A stretch of DNA of 64,000 nucleotides from Ipomoea triloba (taxonomy: Eukaryota > Streptophyta > Magnoliopsida > Solanales > Convolvulaceae): assembly GCF_003576645.1 (NCBI RefSeq), contig NC_044917.1, forward strand, positions 21,410,791 to 21,474,790. The letters run 5' to 3'. The translations under genes were made by a program, and so were the position numbers. Below are positions 1 to 10,329 of this stretch, one piece after another (the first letter of the stretch is position 1; each line of letters begins with the position of its first letter). The notes under the pieces are model-generated. The model searched no databases. It saw nothing but the letters and a program-made list of their open reading frames with translations, and was not told the origin of the DNA.

Positions 1-158
1 TCCCTCCCTCCCACCCCATTTTTAGATATATATGTGTGTGTGCGCGCGCGCGTGTATTATTATAATATACTCCCTTCGTCTCATTTTATGTGTCTGGTTC
101 AATTAATGAGGTTTACCTAAAGTTATTTTTAATACACAAATCATAAACGATCACAATA

Positions 159-191
<33 letters not shown>

Positions 192-194
192 CAG

Positions 195-640
195 ATCTAA
201 AAGTTTTTGAAGGCACAATAATGTGCATTACAAGGAACAACAATGTGTTCTGGAAGGCTCAACAATATGCACTCTAAGTCAAAACAATATGTCCTTCGAA
301 GGCACAACATTATGCTTTGAAAGACATAACATTGTGCTCTGCAATAATGAAAAGAAATGCAAAAAATACACTGAAAGAAAATTTTTTTTTTTAACTTATT
401 AGCCAAAGCAATGTGCACTAGAAGGCATATCGTTGTGTTTTGAAAGAAACAACATTGTGCTCTGGAAGGCATAACAATATACTAATGCAAGAAGGGAAAA
501 AATGTTCTGAAAGACAAAAAAAAAATTAACTTACACAAATTTTTCATAATGCCACGGCGTTTTTTGTTTTTTGTTGTTTTTTTTTTTTAATTGCTTCATT
601 CTAATCGTTGATTTGGACTGAACCAATGGATGAAATTAAA
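195..640 (-). repeat. Dispersed non-autonomous element, copy 1
   Basis: AT-rich sequence built of near-palindromic motifs around GCACAATGTTGTGC, repeated about ten times. The same family lies in the other orientation at 17991-18478, with the same order of landmarks: the ACCAATGG motif, a poly-T run, the GCACAAT repeats and a CTTCAAG-type end. The 195 end abuts a (TA)n run (162-190). No coding capacity; ORFs through it are chance. Confidence 0.55.
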
Positions 641-703
641 CCTTTTTTCTTATACCTAAGGCTTTTTTTTCTTATACCTAAGGCTTCTTTTGCACATGAT
701 ATG

Positions 704-761
<58 letters not shown>

Positions 762-1700
762 GTGTGTGTGTATATATACGTAATATATATTTTTATATAA
801 TTATTAATTAATTAATATTTATTTTGATTCTAATTCTTATTTAGTACCAAAGAAAGAGGCACTTGATCCAAAAACCTTGGTAGGATAACGTTATTGGCGC
901 GGTTCAGCTGATCCTTCCGATGACTTAAACCTTATCTCAGGCAATGGTATTTTTGTCTCATCAATTTTTTTAAAAAATATTTTCCCAATGAGTTAATTCG
1001 AGCAGAGATCCATTGGCTTTGGGGACATTTTTAAATTTAGTCCTAAGAGAATTATTTTTGTCATTTAGCACCCTAAAATATTATATATTTTGGATGCTTT
1101 TGAAAGCTCAGGGTGGCGACATCATCTTCAATCTGACTGCTATTATTTTAGTCCATAATTCTGTGAATCATCTACTACATACCGCGGTAATTCAACAACA
1201 AAAAAAAAAGGAAAGAATTCTCTTGTTTGTGAATCAAATATTTGGTATTATTTGGTAATATTTTGTCACTAAGGATGTGTTTGGTCAATCAAAACTTTGG
1301 TAATAGACTAATAGTAATTAATTTAAGTAGAATGAGTTTTGTTTTACTAAGTAGTAAATAAGAATTAGAATCAAAATAAATAAATAATTAATAAATAAAT
1401 TAATTAATTCATTAAAATAAAAATAAATAACTATATAAAAATATATAATGGATATATATGCGTGTGTATTAAAATTCCATATTTAATGGATAGACAATGA
1501 CTTTTTTCTTTTTTTGAGCCAAACGACTAGCAGTCCTGACATTAATGAATTACTCAACTAGTCAATTCTTTTCAGTTGTCAAAATTGAAAAAGTTTCAAA
1601 GTTCTTCATTTCAAAGTCAAAATTGAAAACAGTTAAAAGGGCACTTCCGAAATATAAAACCATTGCAAACGTGTCAACTCTGTGAATTCATAATAGAAAA
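641..1700. other. Repeat-rich spacer with (TA)n(CA)n
   Basis: Holds a compound (TA)n(CA)n microsatellite (704-762) and AT-rich low-complexity sequence (1360-1450). Around 1268 there is a terminus-like GGATGTGTTTGGTCAATC, close to the ends of the TIR elements at 30791 and 35145. No gene seen. Bases 1700-1839 are probable 3' flank of the Kish gene. Confidence 0.4.
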
Positions 1701-1839
1701 CTTTTAGAAGATCGCTTCCAACATTCATGGAGTCATCACAGGCAGCAGATGTAGTCATAAGAAACCCTGAGCTTGACCTCTTTGGTGAGGGGAGGAGGAG
1801 GGACATGTAATACTAAAAGAAACAATTTAAACAGCTCTG

Positions 1840-3251
1840 TCAAAAGAAGATTATTGAAACACCCATCGTCAAGCATCCCACTGCCACCCAAGGACTTAGG
1901 CGCTCACCTATCACACAAAACAGATCATTGGATGGGAATTACTAAGAAACAAAATGTCACATTGCTTTGAAGTAATGTAATTCACAGAGGTTATTGCTTC
2001 AAACCAATGGATAGTTAATTACCACCGGCAGTAAATTATTTTGTTCTTTATAATTCTAACAAACAGACATCAAGATTTTGGTTGGTAAACTTTAGCATTG
2101 TCCAATATCATTCCCAAAGTTCACCTATTCATCTCGCCTATGTAACTTAAGAAATAAGTCTGAGCTTTAAGTCAAGATCCAGATTTCAGCACTTGTACCT
2201 ACTTCTGTTTAGTTCTCTTCCATTTTATGTCTATAACACAACAGCATGGGTGAGCCAGATACACATACACCTTTAACAACACTTTTGGTCCCTGAATTAT
2301 TTCACTTTTGAAAATTTGGTCACTGTTAATTGATTTGAACATATTTAGTCCCTTAATTGTTGATTATGCTGCACTTCTAGTCCTTGTTATATAATTATCA
2401 AATTCCGTTAACAAACTCTTTTTTATGAGATTAATTTTGTCATTTAGAATCAATATCAATGGTTAAAGTTTCACTCTCTCCATGGGAATATTATTTTTAA
2501 TAGCGAATATTAATTCTAAATAATAAAAATAACCACATATGTTAATGAAGTTTGACAATTATATAACACTAGGGGCTAAAAGTGCAACATTTTGAACAAT
2601 GAGGGGCTAAATTTGTTTAAATTAATTTACAAGGACCAAATTTTCAAAAGTGAAACAATTCAGGGGTCAAAAGTGTTTTTTCCCTTTATTTAAATCTTGG
2701 CATTTTTTTTTCAGCAGCATGATGAAGACACAAGCATAAACTCTTACCTATCCTGGCTGCTTTCCAAAAGAATCCTCGAAACCTGTCATATTTTAATTCT
2801 AATCAGATGCAACTAAGACTTTTTTTTTTTTGATAGAGATACAACTGAGACATAAGATTGAGAAAAATAATAATAATAAACAAATAAATAAAAAGAGTAG
2901 CAGCAAACATATGAGAATGAACAACTTTCGCTGAGCAAGAGGAATTACATAAGAAATATCAATTGTAATGATACTGCCGCATGCCTACAACCCTGACAAA
3001 AAAAGTTAATTTGAAGATGCCCATTTTTTTTGTATAACATTTGAAGACATACCCAGTTCTCTGTTCAAGAAGTGCTGGAAAATGCATCTTCACATAAGTG
3101 CATGTACAGATCCCTAATAGCACAACTGTAAGGAAAGAATGGAAGTTGAAGAGTGCTGACTGAAAGGACAAGAATACAAATATCAGCTAATATTACTCAG
3201 TATATTTATAGCAACATTATCATTCCTCTAATTTCAAATCCATCTCACCAT
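1840..3251 (-). CDS. Protein Kish (TMEM167 family), four coding exons
   Basis: Small Golgi membrane protein of the Kish/TMEM167 family, linked in animals and yeast to the early secretory pathway. No long ORF exposes it; I rebuilt it from splice sites: 3251-3249 (ATG only, donor GTGAGA), 3159-3053, 2782-2748 and 1907-1840 (TGA). All introns are GT-AG and the phases agree (0, 2, 1). The product is 70 residues; the family is about 72. It starts MSALFNFHSFLTVVL and ends GVSIIFF. Two hydrophobic stretches (about residues 8-22 and 54-70) flank the conserved FRGFFWKAARIGERLSPWV core. The last intron (2747-1908) carries an inverted-repeat MITE. Upstream 5'UTR exons probably lie at 3283-3252 and near 4581-4660. 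The reading frame is intact, so I take it as functional. The family match is from memory of plant Kish proteins and is very strong. Confidence 0.93.
2276..2690. mobile_element. Inverted-repeat MITE in the Kish intron
   Basis: Two arms of about 130 bp are reverse complements of each other. The left arm starts near CACTTTTGGTCCCTGAATTA and the right arm ends near TTCAGGGGTCAAAAGTG. The central spacer has no ORF. It lies wholly inside the last intron of the Kish gene, so it does not break the protein. I could not define a clean target duplication. The 'ACTTTTGGTC' style of arm recalls the elements at 11420 and 37135. Confidence 0.75.
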
Positions 3252-4660
3252 ATTTCAACTTTCCAAGAGGACTTCCTTCAATTCTGAAAAGAACAAAAAC
3301 AAGAGCATCCATTAGTTTCCTCCTGGCTGCAAATCCAAATGTAAGATAAGAACTAATTTGATGTAGGAAAAGTTTCTCCTACCCAATGAGAATTAAAAAC
3401 ATAAAATCTTACCCACATAGAGCCAGTTTATCAACCATTCAACTAATGCTTTAAATCCTATTACTCCATATTAAATAACTGCTTAAAATTCAATCCTAGA
3501 AACCCAAACTTGTTGTAAGTAAATAACCAAAATTTTAAGAGGAATTTACATCCTTATCCTCCATAATTTCTTGAAAAAAATATTTATCATCAGCATTTGT
3601 TAATTGGAAACCTAATCCGATTATAACAGAATGTGTTCTATGACTAGCAAGATCCAAAAGCTTAACACAGAAATAAGTACATTTCATTTTATTTAAGTTC
3701 ACAAATGTGCTTCAGATATTTATTTATTTGCATAATTCACTAAACTCTATGCAAGGAACCTGATATTGAAATCAGATTCATCTTTGCCTGATAAAAAATT
3801 GAGAGATATAATGCAGAATAACTATAAAGAAGCTACAGAGAGATATATATGAAGAAAATGATGACTAAGAAAACTTGATAGATCATCTACAGAAAATTCA
3901 ACAAAGTACAATTAAGCAAAGGCTTTGATTTTCTCAAAAAAAAAAAAGCAAAGGCTTTGAACAGATCCAATTATCCAAATAAGAATTATCAAACCCATTC
4001 ACCACAAATTTCAACAATGAAATAATGGGATTTTAATAAGCAATTGCAGCTAGCAGCCAATCCTACAGCTATGCTTCCACTCTAGTCAGCTGATGATGGG
4101 ATAAACTAATTCCAATACCAATTGTAAACTAACAAGTCAAGTATCTTTGCATTTAGCATTGTACAAAATCTGTGAAAGAATCTACAGAGTATCTTTCTAT
4201 ATCATCCCCTAGATCTCAAGACTTACAGAGACTAACCATTTGAGTTCAAATTTTAAAAAAATAAAAAAACAAAAAACCCTAGCATTTCACCACATCCAAT
4301 TTTCCGCAAGGGTGCCTAGGCCTGTTTGGCAACCCCTTAATCGAACAATAACAAAAATCGGATTTCTTAAGGTAACAAAATCAGATAAATCAAGCAAGCA
4401 TCAAACCAGGTTAGGCATCTTCATATCATATGCCGATCTTAGTTCAATAAGCCAAATCAATTGATAAAGCATATTCAAGCCTAAAATAACGTGTATTTGT
4501 ATAATATATATATGCAGTATGACAGTGTATACACATCTCACATCTGCATTCCGCGTCTAATCTAGAGGGAGAAGACGAACCTAAGCTGCAGAGGTGGTGA
4601 TCGGCTGACGGTGGTGGTACAGACTGCGCGAGGCGATCGACGGCGGTCACCGGAGTGGTA
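3252..4660 (-). other. Probable 5'UTR exons and 5' intron of the Kish gene
   Basis: The ATG sits at the very end of an exon whose acceptor (TTTTCAG) lies at 3286-3284, so this exon carries about 32 nt of 5'UTR. A good donor (TTAG then GTTCGT) on the minus strand at 4581/4580 follows a GC-rich, CT-rich stretch (4581-4660) of the kind seen in plant 5'UTRs. A 5'UTR intron of about 1.3 kb (4580-3284) is therefore likely. The intron is AT-rich and shows no coding signal. The transcription start is not determined. Confidence 0.55.
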
Positions 4661-4924
4661 TAGCAACGGAATTTGAATTCTACGGAAACGAAAATCCAAC
4701 AAATTTTCCCGAATTAATTAACCGACACGCTGTTTTCCGTTTACCTTTAAAAAAAATATTTGTATACGCAAACTGCAACTGTAAATCTGTGAGAAAGCGG
4801 CATACAAGTTGAAAATGTCAGATTATCTTTTTTTTTTTTTTGAGTACAATGTCAGATTATCTTAATTCTTAAGAAATATTAAATTTTTTTTATGTTTGGT
4901 TAAAACTGAAATATATAATATAAA

Positions 4925-5200
4925 TCTATTTTTTAAAGGAAAAATGATTTATATTAAAAGCTTAAAAATAGAGTTAGGGAACAACGTCCCAAAACAAAAC
5001 ATCATCTTGCAAAGAGGACATATAAGCTCTTGCTAAAGAATGAGCTAAAACATTCCCTGTTTTAGGAACATAAGAAACTGAACAAGAACCAAATGAACAC
5101 ATTCACATTCTTCCGTGGTAATTCCAATATAAAAAAGAATATCTGAAGTAGCCATAAGATTACCACTCAAAGTAGCACAATCCATATACAACGCAACTAA
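4925..5200 (-). mobile_element. LINE 3' end fragment (RNase H tail)
   Basis: Minus-strand translation gives VPKTGNVLAHSLARAYMSS followed shortly by a stop and an A-rich tail toward 4925. NxLAHxLAR is the usual C-terminus of the RNase H-like domain in plant L1-type LINEs. Only the tail is present, as expected for a 5'-truncated LINE copy. Frame breaks appear upstream near 5100. Confidence 0.7.
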
Positions 5201-5560
5201 CGGTAAGTATTGTTACCGGTATGTATTTTGTATTATTGATCTGAGTATAATGAGCAATACAATGAGTAAGTAATTAGAACAGTTCTAGTACAATAGTGTT
5301 TGAGGACAATGGTGTTGTGTGTAAGAAACAAAGTCCCCCTCTCCACTACAATAGGGCTCCTCTTATACTTGAGGTACAACAACACTTTGTGACTTGTAAC
5401 GGTTGTTCAATGATGGTGAGCTTTCAATGGTAGTGGAGCTGTTGATAATAACTCCTCTCCTCAAGTGTAACGGGTGATCGTTTGACTCTTGAGTCCACTT
5501 GCCTGCTTGTGATTCGGGTCGGGTGCTACTTGCCCAATTAACCTATCACCAGCCCCCCTA
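5185..5560 (-). mobile_element. LTR-like end (minus), left boundary of a GC-rich element
   Basis: Read on the minus strand this begins TGATAGGTTAATTGGGC, continues with GGGTGC and ACCCGACCC motifs, and ends near GTAACAATA. The start matches the plus-strand sequence at 7557 (GGTGACAGGGTAATTGGG plus ACCCGACCC). The two therefore look like diverged LTR-like ends in opposite orientation around the tandem-repeat block at 5650-7020. No pol genes remain, so superfamily assignment is open. Confidence 0.4.
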
Positions 5561-5649
5561 CTCCCAGTTTGCGAGCGTAGTCGAGTCAACTAGGGAGTAG
5601 TAATAGTCCAAAATGAGATGAATACGGAGTTTTTTTAAAGGCCAACGCG

Positions 5650-5880
5650 GAGGCCAAGACAGGGCCTTGACAAAAAGTGGCCGAGGCCACGCCTTGGCCA
5701 AAAGTGGTCGAGGCCACGCCTCGGCAAAGAGTGGCCGAGGTCGGGCCTCAGACAAGAGTGGCCGAGGCCGTGCCTCGGCCAAACACAAAACGCCAAAAAA
5801 AAAATGGAACTGGGTCGAGGCTATGCCTCGGCCACGCCTCGGCCAATTGTGGACGAGGCTTGACCGAGGCATGGCTTCGA
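5650..5880. repeat. GC-rich tandem repeat, about 30-33 bp unit
   Basis: Tandem degenerate units around GGCCGAGGCCACGCCTCGGC, itself nearly palindromic. It is much richer in GC and CpG than its surroundings. ORFs on both strands cross it only because the unit is stop-free; the predicted repeats (SGRGHAL and the like) match no protein I know. Confidence 0.75.
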
Positions 5881-5949
5881 CCCAGTTCCAATTTTTTTTT
5901 TTGGCATTTTGTGTGCAAGCTCACTTCAACCGGCTGTAGGCCCGGTCGA

Positions 5950-6315
5950 AGGTCCGCTCTCCCGTCAAGTAGCTAGCGAGATCAGATCCCGTGCCGACCC
6001 TAAGGGACTAGAGTGTGGTGTTTTTGAAACCAAGCCTTTGGCTTGACCTAGAAAAATACTCTCCCGTCAGGTAGCTAGCAAGATCGGATCTCGTGCCGGC
6101 CCTAAGAAAATAGAGTGTGGTGTTTTCGCAACAAAGCCTTAAGCTTTACCCAAAAAACACCCTCCCGTCAGGTAGCTAGCGAGATCGGATCTCGTGCCGG
6201 GGCTAAGGGAATAGAGTGTGGTGTTTTCGTAACAAAGCCTTAAGCTTTACCTTGGAAACACCCTCCCGTCAGGTAGCTAGCGAGATCGGATCTCGTACCG
6301 ACCCTAAGGGAATAG
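5950..6315. repeat. About 102-bp tandem repeat, four copies
   Basis: The landmark CTCCCGTCAGGTAGCTAGC recurs at about 5958, 6061, 6162 and 6263, followed each time by GAGATCGGATCTCGT and, in the first three copies, by AGAGTGTGGTGTTTT. Copies differ by scattered substitutions. No coding signal. Tandem arrays of this sort are common in non-coding parts of plant Ty3/Gypsy (Tat-type) elements, which is an inference here. Confidence 0.8.
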
Positions 6316-6379
6316 AGTTTATTTTATTTTATTTTATTTTTACGGAATTAGTCACGACGGACCATGACCACTAGGTACA

Positions 6380-7020
6380 CTGAAAAATTGTGGACGCCAC
6401 TTGAGGAGGCGGACACGCTTGAGGAGGCGACGCCACTTAATGAGGAGGACGCCACTTGAGGAAGCGACGCCGTGGATGAGGAGGTGACGTCGTGGATGAA
6501 GAGGCGGACGCCGTGGATGAGGAGGCGACGCCATTGAGAAAGCAACGCCACTTGATGAGGAGGACGCCGCTTGAGGAGGCGACGCCGTGGATAAAGAGGC
6601 GACGTCGTGGATGAGGAGGCGGACGCCGTGGATGAGGAGGCGATGCAACTTGAGGAGGCGACGCGGCTTGAGGAGGCGACATCGTGGATGAGGAGGCGAC
6701 GCCACTTGATGGGGAGGCGTAGCCGTGGATGAGGAGGCGGACGCCGTGGATGAGGAGGCGACACAGCTTGAGGAGGCGACGCCACTTGATGAGGAGGACG
6801 CCGCATGAAGAGGCGACGCCGTGGATGAGGAGGCGATGTCATGGATGAGGAAACAGACGCCGTGGATGAAGAGGCGACGTCGTGAATGAGGAGGCAGACG
6901 TTGTGAATGAGGAGGCAACACGGCTTGAGGAGGCGACGCCACTTGTGGAGGTGGCGCCACTTGATGAGGAGGCGTCGCCGTAGATGAGGAGGCGACGCCG
7001 TGGATGAGGATGGTGCTTTC
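6380..7020. repeat. Purine-rich minisatellite
   Basis: Degenerate tandem units built of GATGAGGAGGCGACGCC and CGTGGATGAGGAGGCGGAC, over about 640 bp. One strand is nearly all purine in long runs. All three minus frames stay open for long stretches and read as Ser/Pro/His/Arg repeats, the signature of a stop-free repeat and not of a gene. The run ends at a tRNA-like segment (7025-7085). Confidence 0.8.
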
Positions 7021-7024
7021 ATTG

Positions 7025-7085
7025 AGAGATGAACTCAAGACCTCCCACTTACCAAACGGGTGTTCTAACCACCTAGCATCGCCTT
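7025..7085 (-). repeat. tRNA-like segment
   Basis: The minus strand reads TAGGTGGTTAGAACACCCG, then GGTCTTGAGTTC. These resemble degenerate A and B boxes of a tRNA-derived sequence, spaced about 25 bp apart. No acceptor stem can be folded, so I do not call a tRNA gene; a SINE head or tRNA-derived spacer is more likely. Confidence 0.3.
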
Positions 7086-7550
7086 CCTATTTCTCCGCAT
7101 TTCGAGTCGGGCCAGCTCCATCAAGCGTCTTGAGCGTCGTTTCTTCATCTCTGTGCCTGTTTTCTTTAGATCCATGAATCCTAAAAAAAAAAAAATCAAT
7201 CATCACCCTCACCAGCGCAAGGCCTCGGCACTAGGCCGAGGTGCAAGGCCTCGACTCAATGTCGAGGCGCAAGCCAAACGAAAAAAAAATATAATAATAC
7301 AAAGTCGTACCAAGTCAAAAGTATTGGGGCAGGACTGAAGGAGCAGTGAAACAACCTAATCCGGGAGAGTTTTGTACACAAAAAGGGAGGCTTATAAAAG
7401 GAAGGAGAATCATGGCAACTACTTTGAAGATTAGGAAATATTTCACAAATCGAAGGAATTTCCTTTTGGGATCCTATGCAATAGATTTTTGCCTAGTACC
7501 AAATTATTACTCCCAAACTACCTCGGCCACTCTCGCTAGCTAGGGAGTGG

Positions 7551-7990
7551 GGGCCTGGTGACAGGGTAATTGGGTAGGTACCCGACCCGGAATCATATGC
7601 AGGACCCGAAGGCAACGAATGGGCATGTGAGGAAGTCAAACATGCCGTTACGCATTAAAGAGGAGGAGCCACTCCAACGGCTCCTCGGTATTATCATCCA
7701 CTTACTAACACATTGAAGAGGCCACTTAGTACACATTGAAGAGGAAGCATATGTTACAAAGAGTCGTTGCACTCCAGAATATAAAAAGGGAACCACATTG
7801 TAGAAGTGGGACACGCAACATTACTAGACAACACGCAACGTTGCACTCCAGCTTCGGCGGTGTGCCATTTTCCGTTCGGCCAGCGGCGGCGATAGGATCA
7901 GACGGTGGCTCCTCGTTCTCTCCTCCGGCATCGAGTGGACGACAGCTTCTCTCCGGCGGACCTTGTTCCTCTCTCGGCGAAGCAGAGTAG
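7551..7990 (+). mobile_element. LTR-like sequence with TATA box (plus)
   Basis: Starts near TGGTGACAGGGTAATTGGG, has a TATA-like AATATAAAAAGGG at about 7780, and goes on into a GC-rich leader (7850-7985). This is the layout of an LTR with U3 and R regions. It mirrors the minus-strand end at 5185-5560. No gag or pol follows. Bases 7086-7550 between it and the minisatellite show no gene. Confidence 0.4.
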
Positions 7991-10308
7991 TAATTAGAGG
8001 TAAGCTTAGGCTGTTAAGCGTTATTATTATTTATAAGCTTAGTTAGTTTGATTAATTAGTTAATTAATTAATGGATTATGATTAATAGGTGATTATGATA
8101 ATTAGTCCTTGTAATCTAAGCCTAACTAGTTGATTATATTGGCTAGGGAGATGATTACCAGATCATTGGTTGTCCATTATAGGTGTTGACTAATTCTCAT
8201 ATGGGTTAGTAATGACAGATTAGGATTGATAAATAATGGGCTCATTATGAATGATGATCATCATATTATTGTAGCTTAGGTAATATTGATCCTTATTAAT
8301 GCCTAAGGATGATTATGGTTCGATTAGTGATTAATTATAGACCTCGGGTGATGGTTATAATGGGACAATTAGGATTATTAATATCATTATTATTAGTAGC
8401 CATTAGTGATGGTATTAGACTCAATTAATTCTCAGGTTCATAATTGTGGACTTGCTTTTGAGTCGAGCCTAGAGTTGGTGATTGCGTTTGGATTGTTAAA
8501 GCTTCAAGAGGTAATCTTCCATGTTACACTAAAACCTACTTTCACTCGTGAATATATGAATATTATTTGGTGTTGTGGAATCCTGTGGAATTTCTTGGGG
8601 TTTAGCTTTTGATTTGTTGGGTTGTGAACCTACATTGTGGATCTATGGACTTGTGTTCATTATCCTTGCATCTTGATGAATATGAGTATTTATTGTTATG
8701 GATTTCATGTATTATTGACCTCTGAGATGTGTAATCTGATCATATTTCGTATTCTGGAAATGAGTATCGTGTATTCTGGAATTTGGGTTGGGTTTGCACT
8801 TGCGATGCACTTGGGCGGTATAATGTGTCCCGTCCGAGAGCCCCGCATGTTTTTGACAGAAGGAGGTGGCGGAGGGTGTTGTTTCGCCGTGGGAGTCCGC
8901 CTCTTCGTCAGGAAGAGTGCGGCGGACCAGAGGACTCCACCGAGGTGTTCTGTCAGTTGGGGCGGAAGGTGGTGGCGGTACGTGGTGTTTCGCCAATGTT
9001 TTCCTTCAGTTCATTTTCTGGTCTGTTCCAGTAATTGTTTTATGGTCTATTGACTCTGTTGTTTCATATTTTATTTTGGAATATGTCCTGAACTTATTGT
9101 TGAGTATTCTACCTTGATTGTTGAGTAATTATTCTTGATCGTTGGTCACTTATCTTGACTTATTGAGCTAGTATTGTTGGATTGATTCTTTGGTCATTAT
9201 CCTGAGTATGTCATGTGTTCATATTCTGAGTTGAGCATTGTTGGTTTGAGTAATTCCTTTGGGAATGAATCTGAATTTGGTATGTGGAGACCTCGAGTCC
9301 TTATGAGCATTCCTTTGGCTTATTGAATCTTTAATATCCTTGGGAAGTGGTTGATGGAGTTGTGGCTTTACTTGTGGTTGGTATTATGAGAGGAATTGTT
9401 TGGGCATTACGTGCCTCTGTGTTTGGGCATTGTATGCCTCTGTGGTTGGGCTTTGTGCCTCTGTGTTTGGGCATTGTATGCCTATGTGGTTGGGCTCTGT
9501 GCCTCTGTGGTTGGGCTTCGTGCCTCTGTGGTTGGGCTTTGTGCCTCTGTGTTGTGACATTGGTATGGTGGTTCGGTATGATGGTTGGTATGATGGTTTG
9601 GTGTTTGTGGTTTGGACTTTATCCTTTGTATTGTGGTTTGGGGTCACTCTAAGAGAGTGATGTGAGATTGTGTTTGGTTGGTTTCACTTGTGGGTATTCT
9701 GTTGAAGTTATGACTCAGTTGGTATCTTGTTATAGAACTATTGTGTTATGAATTCGTTCCTTGATATTGGATTCATTTCGAAGTGTCTTTGGTTTGTGAT
9801 TCATTCAGCTTGTTGTTGTTGAGTCATCTGATTTAAAACAAAGAACAATTTCGTTGGTGCGTATATTCTATACGTGTGTAAACCTATTTACAACCTATGC
9901 TATACTATGTATTTCTCACAAGTGTGAGTGGTTGATTACTTAGCATTTCTTTGCTAATGTTTTCATAACTGTTTTCCAGGTATGGAGTAGACTGAGCCGC
10001 GAGAGCGCTAGTGATAGGTCTACCTCACCTTATGCTTAGTCTAGTGATCTATTGGATCTGTTTAGACGTTTTTCAGGCCTATGTGCCTCAGACTATGATT
10101 ATGTATAGACTATTTCAGTTATGTTTACTTGATGGATTAGTATTGTGGATTCTTAGCTTGTGCATCTAGGTTCAGATTTACCTGGATGTGGCATGACACC
10201 CTTTGAGTACTAGTATGCTTCCGCTTTATTCTGTTGTTAGTTTTGAGATTTGCTAATTTTTATGATTAAGTTTATGCCTATCTCAGCGTGAAAATTTAGG
10301 GGTGTCAC
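7991..10308. repeat. Gene-free repeat block, LTR-like right border
   Basis: T-rich, low-complexity sequence with no conserved ORF. The right border at 10308 reads on the minus strand TGTGACACCCCTAAATTTTC, a frequent LTR start in plant Ty3/Gypsy elements, so this may be a decayed long LTR in minus orientation. It contains the 21-24-bp tandem repeat listed separately. I cannot find a matching LTR end or a target duplication. Confidence 0.3.
9405..9556. repeat. 21-24-bp tandem repeat
   Basis: Six or seven units of the form GTGCCTCTGTGGTTGGGCTT with small length changes. Stop-free in several frames, which explains the repetitive ORFs (WLGFVPL and similar) without any gene. Confidence 0.75.
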
Positions 10309-10329
10309 AGTATTAGAGTTCTGTAGTTT

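Noticed and set aside
5558..5976. Overlapping ORFs on both strands in the GGCCGAGGCC repeat
   Set aside because: Repeat-driven; the peptide is the repeat unit and matches no family.
6348..7038. Long minus-strand ORFs rich in Ser, Pro, His, Arg
   Set aside because: They come from a stop-free minisatellite read in three frames, with no conserved domain.
7736..7990. 84-codon ORF in the GC-rich stretch
   Set aside because: Lies in an LTR-like leader behind a TATA box; no similarity to a protein I know.
8406..9117. Several open frames in the 8.4-9.1 kb region
   Set aside because: No conserved motif, overlapping frames on both strands, repeat context.
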